Assembly: GCF_027620315.1 (NCBI RefSeq)
Contig: NZ_JAPNNL010000002.1
Span: forward strand, 1-64,000
DNA: 64,000 nucleotides
Origin: Nonomuraea corallina
GTDB lineage: Bacteria; Actinomycetota; Actinomycetes; Streptosporangiales; Streptosporangiaceae
Reading direction: 5' to 3'
Shown: one piece after another, positions 44,298-52,955 of the stretch
Layout: every line of letters starts with the position of its first letter
Position numbering within the stretch: the stretch's first letter is position 1
Made by a program: the position numbers and the translations under genes
The notes under the pieces: model-generated
The model's input: only the letters and a program-made list of their open reading frames with translations
Databases searched by the model: none
What the model was told of the DNA's origin: nothing

Positions 44298-45664
44298 GCA
44301 CGACGCCGGGCACGCCGGCTCCCCGGACCGCCGCGGAGCCGGTGCTGACGCCTCGCGCGCGGGCCGCCGACCTCGTGACCTACTCGACCGGCTCGATCGG
44401 GATGGGCGTGTGGGTCACCGTTCCTGGACTGCTCCTGCTCTACTTCCTCACCCACACGCTCGGTGTCTCGCCGTTCCTGGCCGGCCTCACCCTGCTCCTG
44501 CCGAAGATCATCGACGTGGTCGTGCATCCGCTGCTCGGCACGCTGTCCGACCGGCAGGCGCGGCGCAGCGGACACCGGGGCGGCATGCTCCGCTGGGGAC
44601 TGCTGCTGGGTGCGGCCATGGCCGCGATGTTCTCGGTCCCGGCAGGGCTGTCCGGGCCGGCCGCCGCGCTGTGGGTCGGCGGCTGGTTCATCGCCGGCAA
44701 CCTGCTCTTCGCCTGCTTCCAGGTGCCGTACCTGACGACGCCGTCAGACCTGCGGGTCGGCTACCACGAGCGCACCCGCGTCTTCATGTTCCGGATGCTC
44801 TTCCTGACCCTGGGGCTGCTCGGCGCCGGCGTCGCGGCACCCGCCCTAGTGGCGTCCGGCGACCGCGGCGACTACTCCCGGATGGCCCTGCTGCTCGCCG
44901 GCGCCATGGTCGTGTCGTGCCTCGTCGCCCTGGCGGGCGTCCGGCGGCTCGTCGGCAACTGCGGCTTCCGCCTCCCCGACGGGCGCGCCCACACCGCCCT
45001 CGGCGACATCCGGATCGCCTGGCGCGACCACGACTTCCGAGCACTGGTGCTGTCGTACCTGTTCACCGGCACCACCACCCACCTCTTCCTCGCCGCGCTG
45101 CCCTTCTACACCGAGTACGTCTTCGCGGACGGCGCGCTCACCGCCGTGTTCATGGGCGCCTTCCTCGGCCCGGCCGTGGTCGCCGGGCCCCTGTGGCTGC
45201 GGGTGTCACGGCGCATCGGCAAGCAGCGCGGGCTGCTGCTGTCGCAGGGCGTGTTCATCGTCGGATCCCTCGTGCTGCTGCTGGGCGAACTGCTCGGAGT
45301 CGCGGCGACCGTCGCCGTGGTCGTGGCGCTCGGCATCGCCTTCGCCGGGCTGCAGCTGTTCGCCTTCTCGATGGTCCCGGACGCTGTCGCCGCCGCCGAG
45401 GCGCGCGGCACCGCCCGCGCGGGCGCCTACACCGGGGTGTGGACCGCGACCGAGGCGACGGGCACCGCCATCGGCCCCTACCTGTACTCCGCCGTCCTGG
45501 CCGTCGGCGGGTTCGTGTCCACGGCCGAGGGGCACGGGGTGGCGCAGCCGGACTCCGCCCTGACCGCGCTGCTCGCGGGCTTCACCGTGGTGCCCGCCGT
45601 GCTGATGGCGACGGCTGTGTGGTTCCAGCGCCGTTACGCCCTCGACCGGCCGGCAGGGCCGTGA
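44294..45664 (+). CDS. MFS transporter of the GPH (glycoside-pentoside-hexuronide) type
   Basis: About 12 membrane helices; GMGVWVTVPGLLLLYFLTHTLGVSPFLAGLTLLLPKIIDVVVHPLLGTLSDRQARRSGHRGG matches the MFS_2/GPH N-terminal pattern (D-x3-P and SDR). It should co-transport a solute with a cation. As the third gene of the operon it may import the substrate of the two enzymes; sugars are typical of the family but not demonstrated here. Confidence 0.9.
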   Translation: MSTTPGTPAPRTAAEPVLTPRARAADLVTYSTGSIGMGVWVTVPGLLLLYFLTHTLGVSPFLAGLTLLLPKIIDVVVHPLLGTLSDRQARRSGHRGGMLRWGLLLGAAMAAMFSVPAGLSGPAAALWVGGWFIAGNLLFACFQVPYLTTPSDLRVGYHERTRVFMFRMLFLTLGLLGAGVAAPALVASGDRGDYSRMALLLAGAMVVSCLVALAGVRRLVGNCGFRLPDGRAHTALGDIRIAWRDHDFRALVLSYLFTGTTTHLFLAALPFYTEYVFADGALTAVFMGAFLGPAVVAGPLWLRVSRRIGKQRGLLLSQGVFIVGSLVLLLGELLGVAATVAVVVALGIAFAGLQLFAFSMVPDAVAAAEARGTARAGAYTGVWTATEATGTAIGPYLYSAVLAVGGFVSTAEGHGVAQPDSALTALLAGFTVVPAVLMATAVWFQRRYALDRPAGP

Positions 45665-45795
45665 CGCCGGATCTCCTCACCGGCGAGCACCTGCCGGCGC
45701 TCGCCGGTGTGCTCCTCGGATGGCGCCCCGGCTGCCGGTCGCGGCGCTGCGGAGCGCCGTCCTGGGCGCGTCGCTGCTGGGCGGCATCGCCCTGA
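45661..45795 (+). CDS. Possible small ORF coupled to the transporter, perhaps frameshifted
   Basis: GTG 45661 overlaps the transporter stop (GTGA) and opens 44 codons. A second frame from ATG 45720 to 45812 reads as a membrane helix (AVLGASLLGGIALTVGAL). Together they could be one small membrane protein broken by a frameshift near 45715, or chance ORFs. Confidence 0.3.
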   Translation: MTPDLLTGEHLPALAGVLLGWRPGCRSRRCGAPSWARRCWAASP

Positions 45796-45970
45796 CCGTC
45801 GGAGCACTCTGAGGCTCCTGCGCGCGATCACCGGCTTGCCGGCCGCGAGCCCCCTGGGGCAAGAACGGCGGTGCTGAGGTTCGATGCGAAGGCCCGTCAC
45901 CGCCGAGCGAGGGAAGCCGCTCGTGGTGGATCCGGGCGGCCGGGGCAGCGCTGGGCCGCGGTTCATCGCG

Positions 45971-46357
45971 TCAGCCGGCGCGGCCGAGGCGGGAGCCGTC
46001 GTCGTACGACTCGCGGGCGTCGAGGAGCTCGTCCCAGTGTTCCTGCGCCCAGGCGCAGGCGATCGCCATCGGCGCGAGCATGCTGCGGCCGAGCGGGGTC
46101 AGCTCGTACTCGACATGCGGGGCGGCGCCGGTGTGGACGGTGCGTGTGACCAGACCGTCCCGTTCGAGGGAGCGCAGCGACTGGGTGAGGACCTTGGGGG
46201 TGACGCGACTCAGCGGCACGCGCAGCTCGGAGAACCGGCGCGGCCCGTGCTCAAGGCAACGGATGACGAGCGCCGCCCACTTGTCGCCGAACCGGATCGG
46301 ATTGAGCGAGGACGGGCACAGCTCGTCGAACATGTCGGCGGGCAGGGGTTCCCTCAT
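45971..46357 (-). CDS. HxlR-family transcriptional regulator
   Basis: 128-residue winged helix: RFGDKWAALVIRCLEHGPRRFSELRVPLSRVTPKVLTQSLRSLERDGLVTRTVHTGAAPHVEYELTPLGRSM is the HxlR domain. Several HxlR proteins sense oxidants or electrophiles through an N-terminal cysteine; one Cys is present at ~14 (DELCPSS). It is divergent from the NAD(P)-binding gene at 46462 and probably regulates it. Confidence 0.92.
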   Translation of the reverse strand: MREPLPADMFDELCPSSLNPIRFGDKWAALVIRCLEHGPRRFSELRVPLSRVTPKVLTQSLRSLERDGLVTRTVHTGAAPHVEYELTPLGRSMLAPMAIACAWAQEHWDELLDARESYDDGSRLGRAG

Positions 46358-46365
46358 GGCCTCAC

Positions 46366-46391
46366 GATAACCGGTATCCCAACGGTAACCG
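46366..46391. promoter_or_regulatory. Candidate HxlR operator between divergent genes
   Basis: The HxlR/oxidoreductase intergenic region contains GATAACCGGTATCC and AACGGTAACCG, two related TAACC/GGTA words in dyad-like arrangement next to the HxlR start. Binding is inferred from position only. Confidence 0.35.
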
Positions 46392-46461
46392 CAGTCCTCG
46401 TTAGGGTCCGTGAAGTGGTCGGGCGGACAGGGTCCCGGCCCTGGTGAAAAGGCGGTTCTCC

Positions 46462-47085
46462 ATGAACATCGTGGTCTTCGGGGCGGGCGGCAGAGCCGGT
46501 AGGCAGATCGTCGCCGAGGCGCACCGGCGTGGGCACCGGGTCACCGCCGTGGTGCGTGACCCCGCCAGCCACGGCGATCTGACCGACGTACGCGTGGTGG
46601 CGGGCGACGTCACGGACGAGACCGGCGTCGCACATGCGGCCGCGGGCCATGACGCGGCCATCAGTGCCGCCGCGGACCTGTCCGTGCCGCCTCACGAGTT
46701 CTTCACCGCGTCGGCTCGCGCCCTGACCACCGGGCTGGTGAAGGCGGGCGTGCGCCGGCTGGCGGTGGTCGGCCTGGCATCGATCATGCCCGGGGCATCG
46801 GGTGCTCCGCTGATGGACGAGCCCGGTTACCCCAACGAGTACCGCGCCTTCTACCTCGGCCACGCGGCGGGTCTCGCCGTGCTCCAGGAATGCGCCCTCG
46901 ACTGGGCGTACGTCACTCCGGCAGGCGACTTCGACCATGCCGGAACGCGCACCGGCCGGTACCGGATCGCCGACCATGCGGACCCGGACAGCAGGATCAC
47001 GTACGCGGACTTCGCGGTGGCGCTGCTCGACGAGATCGAGGTCCCCCGTCACCGCCGCGCCGCTGTCAGCATCCGGGAGGCGTGA
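46462..47085 (+). CDS. NAD(P)-binding reductase-like protein (NmrA/SDR-a type)
   Basis: Starts at ATG 46462 with a Rossmann motif NIVVFGAGGRAGRQIVAEAHRRGHRVTAVVRDP, followed by RVVAGDVTDETGVAHAAAGHDAAISA and LAVVGLASIMPG; 207 residues, typical of atypical SDRs related to flavin reductases/NmrA. Catalytic activity is uncertain because no YxxxK is obvious. Divergent from the HxlR gene. Confidence 0.88.
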   Translation: MNIVVFGAGGRAGRQIVAEAHRRGHRVTAVVRDPASHGDLTDVRVVAGDVTDETGVAHAAAGHDAAISAAADLSVPPHEFFTASARALTTGLVKAGVRRLAVVGLASIMPGASGAPLMDEPGYPNEYRAFYLGHAAGLAVLQECALDWAYVTPAGDFDHAGTRTGRYRIADHADPDSRITYADFAVALLDEIEVPRHRRAAVSIREA

Positions 47086-47214
47086 TGCCTGAGGTCCACG
47101 ACGGTGTCGGCCTACAGAGCGCCTGACGGCGTACGCGGCTCATCAGGAGCGGACCACCCGTGAGATCCCGGTCTGCAACGCGTGCAGTGACCGGGCACAG
47201 GAGTCTGCTGGAAC

Positions 47215-47457
47215 GTGGAGTCGACGTACGGACGGTATCTGGCTCTGAACGGTCTGCCTATGGTGAGCGTTCTGCTGTCCGGTGTGGTCGCCGCCTCGTC
47301 GAAGCGGTGGCTCGGGACAGTGGTCGGGCTGGTGGCGGCCCTGGTCGTGGCGGTGGGTGCGCTTCACTGGGCGTTCATGGCGTGGCCCGCAGCCGGGAGG
47401 GCGTGCAGGACGAGACCCGCTACGCCGAACTCATACACGAACTGGTGGAGCGGCTGA
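47215..47457 (+). CDS. Possible small membrane protein (first half of a frameshifted gene?)
   Basis: GTG 47215 opens MESTYGRYLALNGLPMVSVLLSG, then KRWLGTVVGLVAALVVAVGALHWAFMAW, which contains two hydrophobic segments. After about codon 60 the frame turns into low-quality sequence, while the overlapping frame from 47382 begins to look like protein. No clear ribosome site. Confidence 0.35.
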   Translation: MESTYGRYLALNGLPMVSVLLSGVVAASSKRWLGTVVGLVAALVVAVGALHWAFMAWPAAGRACRTRPATPNSYTNWWSG

Positions 47458-47537
47458 CCCTGCCCGACATCTTCAGCGAGCAGGAGATCCACGATCTGGT
47501 GGACGCCGCCGTGCGCAGATCGCTGGATGGCGCGTGA
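47382..47537 (+). CDS. Possible small helical ORF (second half of a frameshifted gene?)
   Basis: The 51-codon frame (GVQDETRYAELIHELVERLTLPDIFSEQEIHDLVDAAVRRSL) reads as an amphipathic helical protein segment. It follows the membrane-like ORF at 47215 in a different frame, so the pair may be one small membrane protein with a frameshift near 47395. Confidence 0.3.
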   Translation: MARSREGVQDETRYAELIHELVERLTLPDIFSEQEIHDLVDAAVRRSLDGA

Positions 47538-47727
47538 GGCGCGGTTCCGACGTCGGGCCGCGATCGGACAGGGGAGTTGACCAATGGTGAGGCACCTTGG
47601 TCAAAAATGGCCTACAGTGAGGCTCATGTGGCCTACGGGGCGTGCTTGGACAAGCCAGGGTCGTGGCCGCACGGAATCCCGGGCACTGTCAGCCGGTCCC
47701 GCGACGTACAGCCCTCTTGGAGGCTCT

Positions 47728-48111
47728 GTGACAACCTCGCTGTCCTACTATGACCAGGTCGGCGGCGCGCCGGCTGTTCGCGGCGTCGTCGACCTGTTCT
47801 ACGTGCGGGTCCTCGACGACGCCGACGTCAGCCCGTACTTCACCGGCATCGACCTGGCGAGGCTGAAGCGGCACATGGTGGTGCTGCTGTGCTCCGTACT
47901 CGGCGGCCCCGAGCCGTACGAGGGCCGAGACCTGGCAGAGGCGCACCACGGCCTCGGCATCACCGCCGCCCACTACGCGAAGGTCGGCGAGATCCTCGTT
48001 TCCGTGTTGCGGGAGGCCGGGGTGGGAGACGACGTCCTGCGGCACGTCGTTCTGACCTTGGACAGCGTGAAACCGTCCATCGTGGCCGAGCCCGTGGGGA
48101 CGGCCGACTGA
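47728..48111 (+). CDS. Group I truncated haemoglobin
   Basis: Binds haem and O2/NO. GTG 47728 follows TTGGAGG. The 127-residue 2/2 globin fold is recognisable: SYYDQVGGAPAVRGVVDLFYVRVLDDADVSPYFTGIDLARLKRHMVVLLCSVLGG, where the YF and the helix-E KRHMVVLL are family features, and AHHGLGITAAHYAKV, with the proximal His in AEAHHGL. The next gene, a flavohaemoglobin-like protein, starts directly at its stop, so they form an operon probably for NO detoxification. Confidence 0.9.
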   Translation: MTTSLSYYDQVGGAPAVRGVVDLFYVRVLDDADVSPYFTGIDLARLKRHMVVLLCSVLGGPEPYEGRDLAEAHHGLGITAAHYAKVGEILVSVLREAGVGDDVLRHVVLTLDSVKPSIVAEPVGTAD

Positions 48112-49233
48112 GTGGACGCGCAAGCTCTGAAAGACAGCTGGCGCCTCGTCGCCCAGTCGGGTGACCAGGTGCCGCTGTTCTTCTACTCGGCCCTGTTCCT
48201 GATGAACCCGGAGACGAGGGACCTGTTCCCGGTCTCGATGGCGCGCCAGCGCGACCGGCTCGTCGGCGCGCTCGGGCACGTCGTCAGCAACGTCGACCGG
48301 GTGGAGGAAGTGGTCCCGTTCCTGGAGCAGCTCGGCCGGGACCACCGCAAGTTCGCCGTGGTGGCGGACCACTACCCGGCCGTCGGCAGGGCGTTGCTCG
48401 CCACCCTGGAGCACTTCCTGGGCGAACGGTGGACCCCTGCTCTCGCCGAGGACTGGACGCAGGCGTACGGCCTGGTGGCCCGGGTGATGTCGGACGCCGC
48501 CGCCGACGCGTCCAAGTCCGTCCCGCCCTGGTGGGAAGGCGAGATCATCGGCCACGAGACCCGCGCCCTCGGCATCGCGGTGATCCGGGCACGACTGAAC
48601 TACCAGTACGCCTACCGCCCCGGCCAGTCGGCGTCGATCTCGCACCCCATGCGGCCGCGCGTCTGGCGTTTCTACTCCTTCGCCAACGCGCCGCGCCAGG
48701 ACAACACCGTCGACCTGCACGTACGCATGGTCGACGGCGGCGTGCTGAGCGCCGCCCTCGTCATGGGCGCGCGGCGCGGCGACGTCCTGCGCGTGGGCGC
48801 GCCGGTGGGCGACAGGCTGACGCTCCCCGCCGACATCACCGGCGACCTGCTCCTCATCGCGGGCGGCACGGGCCTCGCGCCGCTGAAGGCGCTGGTGGAA
48901 CAGGTGGTGTACGAGGGCCCGTCACGGAAGGTCGACCTGGTCGTCGGCGCCCGGACCTCCCGGGAGCTGTACGACCTCGAGGCGCTGTCCAAGCTGGCCG
49001 CGGAGCACCCCTGGCTGACCGTGATCCCGGCCGTCTCCAACGATCCGTACTACCGCGGCACCCGCGGCAACGCCGTGGACGTCGCGTTGCAGGCATGGCG
49101 CGGCCAGCGGGTGTTCGTCTGCGGTTCCGAGGAGATGGCTCAGGGCACCGTCGGACGACTGCTGGACGCGGGCGTGCCCTCCGAGCAGATCCACTTCGAC
49201 GAGTTCACGAGCGACAAAGGTGGGGAGTCATGA
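48112..49233 (+). CDS. Flavohaemoglobin-like globin/FAD-NAD(P) reductase
   Basis: Two fused parts. Residues ~1-135 are a globin (ALKDSWRLVAQSGDQVPLFFYSALFLMNPETRDLFPVSM; proximal His probably in RDHRKFAVVADHYPAVG). Residues ~150-370 are a ferredoxin-reductase module with the FAD motif RFYSFANAP (RxYS-like) and the NAD(P) motif LLLIAGGTGLAPLKALVEQ, ending in FVCGSEEM. It would use NAD(P)H to turn over NO or O2 at the haem. GTG start immediately follows the truncated-haemoglobin stop; its stop overlaps the DivIVA-like ATG. Confidence 0.9.
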   Translation: MDAQALKDSWRLVAQSGDQVPLFFYSALFLMNPETRDLFPVSMARQRDRLVGALGHVVSNVDRVEEVVPFLEQLGRDHRKFAVVADHYPAVGRALLATLEHFLGERWTPALAEDWTQAYGLVARVMSDAAADASKSVPPWWEGEIIGHETRALGIAVIRARLNYQYAYRPGQSASISHPMRPRVWRFYSFANAPRQDNTVDLHVRMVDGGVLSAALVMGARRGDVLRVGAPVGDRLTLPADITGDLLLIAGGTGLAPLKALVEQVVYEGPSRKVDLVVGARTSRELYDLEALSKLAAEHPWLTVIPAVSNDPYYRGTRGNAVDVALQAWRGQRVFVCGSEEMAQGTVGRLLDAGVPSEQIHFDEFTSDKGGES

Positions 49234-49874
49234 CGGCAGAGATGCAGCGGGAAGATCGCCCGGCGCACGAACGCCGGCCCATCACCCCGGATCGGGTGCG
49301 CAAGCAGGAGTTCTCGCGTACGACGCTCGGGCGCCGCGGCTACAGCGAGGACGAGGTGCGCTCGTTCCTGTACCGGGTCGCGGACGACCTGGCGGCCGGC
49401 GACCAGGAGAAGGCGGACCTGCGGGCGTACATCGACCGGCTGAAGCAGTGGTACAGGCAGCACGGCGTCAGCGCCGAGCACGTCGTTCCCCAGCAGGCCC
49501 TCAGCGTCGACGCGATCAACATCCTGTCCCGCGCCCAGCAGACCGCCGACGTCCAGATCGCGGAGGCTGAGAACTACGCGCGGCGGATTCTGAGGGAGGC
49601 CCGCCAGCAGTACGAGACGATCCTTACGGAGGCGCAGCGGCAGGCGGAGGAGGCCGCGGACCAGGCGGTCGGCGCCTACCGCTCCCGGGGCGGCGTGCAC
49701 GGCGCCGAGGCCGAGGACCTGGAGAGGCAGATCGCCTACCTGCGGACCTTCGCCGACGTCACCCGGGTGCAGCTCCGCGCCGTGCTGGTAGGGCTGACCG
49801 AAGAGGTCGACAAGCTCGGCCAGGTCCCCGACCAGAACGGCCGGATCCTCATAGGCGGCTCCCCACCGGGTTGA
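49230..49874 (+). CDS. DivIVA-domain coiled-coil protein
   Basis: ATG 49230 overlaps the flavohaemoglobin stop (ATGA) and has GGGGAG upstream. After ~15 residues, ITPDRVRKQEFSRTTLGRRGYSEDEVRSFLYRVADDLAAG is the DivIVA N-terminal membrane-curvature motif. A central coiled coil (RAQQTADVQIAEAENYARRILREARQQYETILTEAQRQAEEAAD) and a second helix follow. DivIVA relatives organise polar growth; why one is translationally coupled to two globins is unclear. Confidence 0.88.
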   Translation: MTAEMQREDRPAHERRPITPDRVRKQEFSRTTLGRRGYSEDEVRSFLYRVADDLAAGDQEKADLRAYIDRLKQWYRQHGVSAEHVVPQQALSVDAINILSRAQQTADVQIAEAENYARRILREARQQYETILTEAQRQAEEAADQAVGAYRSRGGVHGAEAEDLERQIAYLRTFADVTRVQLRAVLVGLTEEVDKLGQVPDQNGRILIGGSPPG

Positions 49875-49940
49875 CCTCAACTTCGGTTGAGGGTGAAGAG
49901 TGCTCCCGTCGGTGCCGGACAAGCAGGGGGAGCGGTTGAC

Positions 49941-50912
49941 GTGCGAGTGGTGTGGGTGACGCGGTTCGGAGGGCCCGAGGTCCTGGTTCCCGGCGAGGCG
50001 CCGGACCCGGTGGCCGGGCCGGGACAGGTAGTGGTCGACGTGTCCGTCGCGGGCATGACCTTCGTCGAGACGCAGATCCGGCGTGGCGTCGACGAGTGGC
50101 ACAGCAGGCCCGCCCTGCCGTACGTGCCGGGCGGTACGGTCGCCGGCCGGGTGGGCCCGGTCGGTGAGGGTGTGGAGCCGGGCTGGTCCGGACGGCGTGT
50201 CATCGCCGACCTGGGGCAGAGCGGCGGCTTCGCCGAGCGTGCGGTGGCCGGGGTGGAGAATCTGATCCCGGTGCCGGACGGGCTGGGGCTGCGCGAGGCC
50301 ATCGCCCTGCACACCGACGGCAGCACCGCGCTGGGCCTGGTCGAAGGAGCTCGGATCGGCGCCGGGGAGTGGGTGCTGGTCGAGGCGGCGGCCGGAGGGG
50401 TCGGCACGTTGCTGGTGCAATTGGCCCGGGCGGCGGGCGCCAGGGTCGTGGGGGCGGCCCGCGGTGCCCGCAAGCTGGACCTGGTCCGTGAGCTGGGCGC
50501 CGAGGCCGTGGTCGACTACTCGGACCCGGACTGGGCGGAGCGGGTACGTGAGGTGACCGGTGGTGCGGGGCCTGACGTGGTGTTCGACGGGGTCGGCGGC
50601 GCGATCGGGCAGGCCGCGTTCGAGGTGACGGCGGCCGGCGGCCGGTTCTCCGTCCACGGCGCCTCCAGCGGTCAGGTCACGGAGGTCGATCCCGCCCAGG
50701 CGCGCGGGCGCGGCGTCGAGGTGATCGGGATCGGGCAGCTCTTCGGCTTCGGGCCGAAGATGCGAGGCTGGGCGGAGAGGGTGATGGCGGAGGCGGCGGC
50801 GGGCCGGATCCTGCCGATCATCGGGCAGTCCTTCCCCTTGGAGCGTGCCGCGGAGGCGCACGCCACGATCGAGTCGCGAAGCGCCCTGGGCAAGACTCTC
50901 CTGCTGATCTGA
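49941..50912 (+). CDS. Zinc-independent quinone-oxidoreductase-type alcohol dehydrogenase (MDR)
   Basis: MDR-superfamily NADPH:quinone reductase-like: VRVVWVTRFGGPEVLV, YVPGGTVAGRV, then the nucleotide motif VLVEAAAGGVGTLLVQLARAAGARVVGAARG (AxxGGVG) and DVVFDGVGG. The zinc ligands of true alcohol dehydrogenases are absent. GTG 49941 is preceded by GGGGGAG, preferred to the upstream ATG at 49887. Substrate unknown; a stand-alone gene. Confidence 0.9.
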   Translation: MRVVWVTRFGGPEVLVPGEAPDPVAGPGQVVVDVSVAGMTFVETQIRRGVDEWHSRPALPYVPGGTVAGRVGPVGEGVEPGWSGRRVIADLGQSGGFAERAVAGVENLIPVPDGLGLREAIALHTDGSTALGLVEGARIGAGEWVLVEAAAGGVGTLLVQLARAAGARVVGAARGARKLDLVRELGAEAVVDYSDPDWAERVREVTGGAGPDVVFDGVGGAIGQAAFEVTAAGGRFSVHGASSGQVTEVDPAQARGRGVEVIGIGQLFGFGPKMRGWAERVMAEAAAGRILPIIGQSFPLERAAEAHATIESRSALGKTLLLI

Positions 50913-51001
50913 CGGCGGTTCGATCCGTACGCTTGACCTTCACATTGATGTGATGCTTTACCGTCCCGAATGTCACTGATCCAGAGGTGAGGAGTACGGG
51001 G

Positions 51002-51661
51002 ATGTCGGGTGCGGTGATCATCGGTGCGGGGCCGGGGATCGGGCAGGCGGTGGCCCGCAGGTTCGCCGGGGAAGGGCTGCCGGTCGCGCTGATCGCCCGG
51101 AGCGACCGGACGCTGCGTGCCGCGGCCGAGGCGGTCGCTCCCAGCGGAGTCCCGGTCGTCACGCTGAAGGCGGACAGCACGGACCAGGCCGGCCTCAACG
51201 CCGCCCTCGACGGGGCCGTCCGCGAGCACGGCGTGCCGGACGTCCTCGTGTACAACGCCGCGATGATCCAGGCGGACGCGCCGGGCGAACTGTCGGTACG
51301 CGGCCACATGGAGGCCTGGGCGGTGAACGTGGTCGGCGCGCTCAACGCCGCGGCCCACGTCGCACCCGCCATGGCGGCGCGCGGCCATGGAACCATTCTC
51401 ATCACCGGCGGCATGCCCGAGCCCAAGCCGCAGTACGTGAGTCTCTCCTTGGGCAAGGCCGGGGTCCGCACCCTGGTGACGCTGCTCGACCAGGAGTACG
51501 GCCCGGCCGGGGTGCACGTGGCGAGCGTCACCGTGGCCGGTCCGGTGGCGCCCGGCACCGACTTCGACCCGGACGACATCGCCGAGCACTACTGGCGCCT
51601 GCACACCGAACCCCGGCACCGGTGGACGCGGGAAGCCCTGCACGCGGGTGCCGTGCGATGA
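51002..51661 (+). CDS. SDR-like protein with non-canonical active site
   Basis: 219 residues. The nucleotide motif is IIGAGPGIGQAVARRF, with an N-terminal GAGPGIG in place of TGxxxGxG, and VLVYNAAM replaces NNAG. The expected YxxxK is missing; after LITGGM there is QYVSLSLGKAGVRTL, with seven residues between Tyr and Lys-region. This resembles 'GxGxxG' SDR-like oxidoreductases of uncertain activity. ATG 51002 follows GAGGAG. Convergent with the membrane-protein gene at 51687. Confidence 0.8.
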   Translation: MSGAVIIGAGPGIGQAVARRFAGEGLPVALIARSDRTLRAAAEAVAPSGVPVVTLKADSTDQAGLNAALDGAVREHGVPDVLVYNAAMIQADAPGELSVRGHMEAWAVNVVGALNAAAHVAPAMAARGHGTILITGGMPEPKPQYVSLSLGKAGVRTLVTLLDQEYGPAGVHVASVTVAGPVAPGTDFDPDDIAEHYWRLHTEPRHRWTREALHAGAVR

Positions 51662-51686
51662 CCGGAACGTCCGAACCCGTCCGGGG

Positions 51687-52694
51687 TCAGGTGGGTTCGT
51701 CCCAGACGATCAGGTTCCCCGCGAACCCTTCCCGGGACACCTCCGTCACGGAGAAGTAGGCGGACCTGCCCTCGGTCGTCTTGATGCAGTAGCGCCCTCC
51801 GTGCTCCAGAGTGATCCTGCGGACCCCTTCGGCCCGAGCCGGCTCCCGGCAGTCCTCGAACCGGGGCGTGCCGTCTCTCAGCCAGGGAGCGATGAGGGCG
51901 CCTCTGTTCATCTGCACAACCGGGTGAGACCATCGGGCGATGTCGTTCTGAGGGCTCCAGCCCGCACGCTCCGGTGGATCACGGTCCAGGTCCTTGGGTT
52001 CCCGGCCGACCCTGAGGCCGCCCCGGAAGTGCACCGGCGGGCTGGGCCTGACCTCAGGAGATGAGTCCACGACCATGCTGTCCCTGACGGGGGCTTTCGG
52101 GCTCTGAAGCGTGAAGTCGAGGAGATCTCTGCCGAATGCCATCACTCCCAGGACCACCGTCGTGAGGAAGGCGTAGAGGCTGATCTTCGCCGCGTCCTTG
52201 TGCCAGGGAGTTCGCGCGGATTCCTTCTCGCCGGGTTCATGGTGGACGTTCCGCGGGGTACGGGCTCCGGCCTCGGGCGTAAAAGCCTGGGCAGGCGATC
52301 TGTCCGTCAGGCTTCTCCGCGAAGTGCCGTGATCGTTCTTCTCCGCGCTCCTTGCCTTGGGAAGGAAGACTTCCTTGCGAAGGAGGAACGCGTGCACCGT
52401 CCCGCCGGCCCACATGCCCACGAAGTAAAGCGACATCGCCATGGTGTCACGTGGTTGGTCCTCCGGAGGAGGGTTTGCCCCGGGTGCGAGGATCATGACG
52501 AACACGAAGTACAGAAAATAGCCGCTCGTCGCGAGCCAGAGTTTCTGCCGCTCCAGCCGGGCGGCGGCAGATCCGATGACGAAGATGGTTCCCAGGCCGA
52601 AAGTCAATAAGGGAATAAGGGCCCAGCCGATACTCAGCGACTGCCGGAGAGGTGACAGCTTGATCGAGGAACGCTGCGGGGACACGTGAGGCAT
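51687..52694 (-). CDS. Membrane protein of unknown function
   Basis: 335 residues: three hydrophobic segments at the N-terminus (IGWALIPLLTFGLGTIFVIG; LATSGYFLYFVFVMILAPG; MSLYFVGMWAGGTVHAFLL), a ~60-residue charged loop, a fourth helix (ISLYAFLTTVVLGVMAFG) and a ~130-residue extracytoplasmic or cytosolic C-terminal domain with two cysteines (DCREPAR, RYCIKT). No family recognised. ATG at 52694; no operon partner. Confidence 0.75.
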   Translation of the reverse strand: MPHVSPQRSSIKLSPLRQSLSIGWALIPLLTFGLGTIFVIGSAAARLERQKLWLATSGYFLYFVFVMILAPGANPPPEDQPRDTMAMSLYFVGMWAGGTVHAFLLRKEVFLPKARSAEKNDHGTSRRSLTDRSPAQAFTPEAGARTPRNVHHEPGEKESARTPWHKDAAKISLYAFLTTVVLGVMAFGRDLLDFTLQSPKAPVRDSMVVDSSPEVRPSPPVHFRGGLRVGREPKDLDRDPPERAGWSPQNDIARWSHPVVQMNRGALIAPWLRDGTPRFEDCREPARAEGVRRITLEHGGRYCIKTTEGRSAYFSVTEVSREGFAGNLIVWDEPT

Positions 52695-52955
52695 GATACG
52701 GAGAAATCAGGGATGCGAGTGGCCATCCGCCTCTGCGTCGCTCGCATATTTCTCGAATCGGGGTAATCGTTCGTCGACAGGTTGGTCTAAATGCGAGGGT
52801 ACGCCCGTATTTGTACGGGTTTTCGGTGACTCATTTCTCGTCGCCGGTTCGATCGGCAATATGTACGTGATCTTGAATGGGCACATCCTTGGCATATGCG
52901 CTGCGCCTGGACCGAGCGCTTCGGGCGGCGACTCGGGCGGAAAGGAGATCCGACA

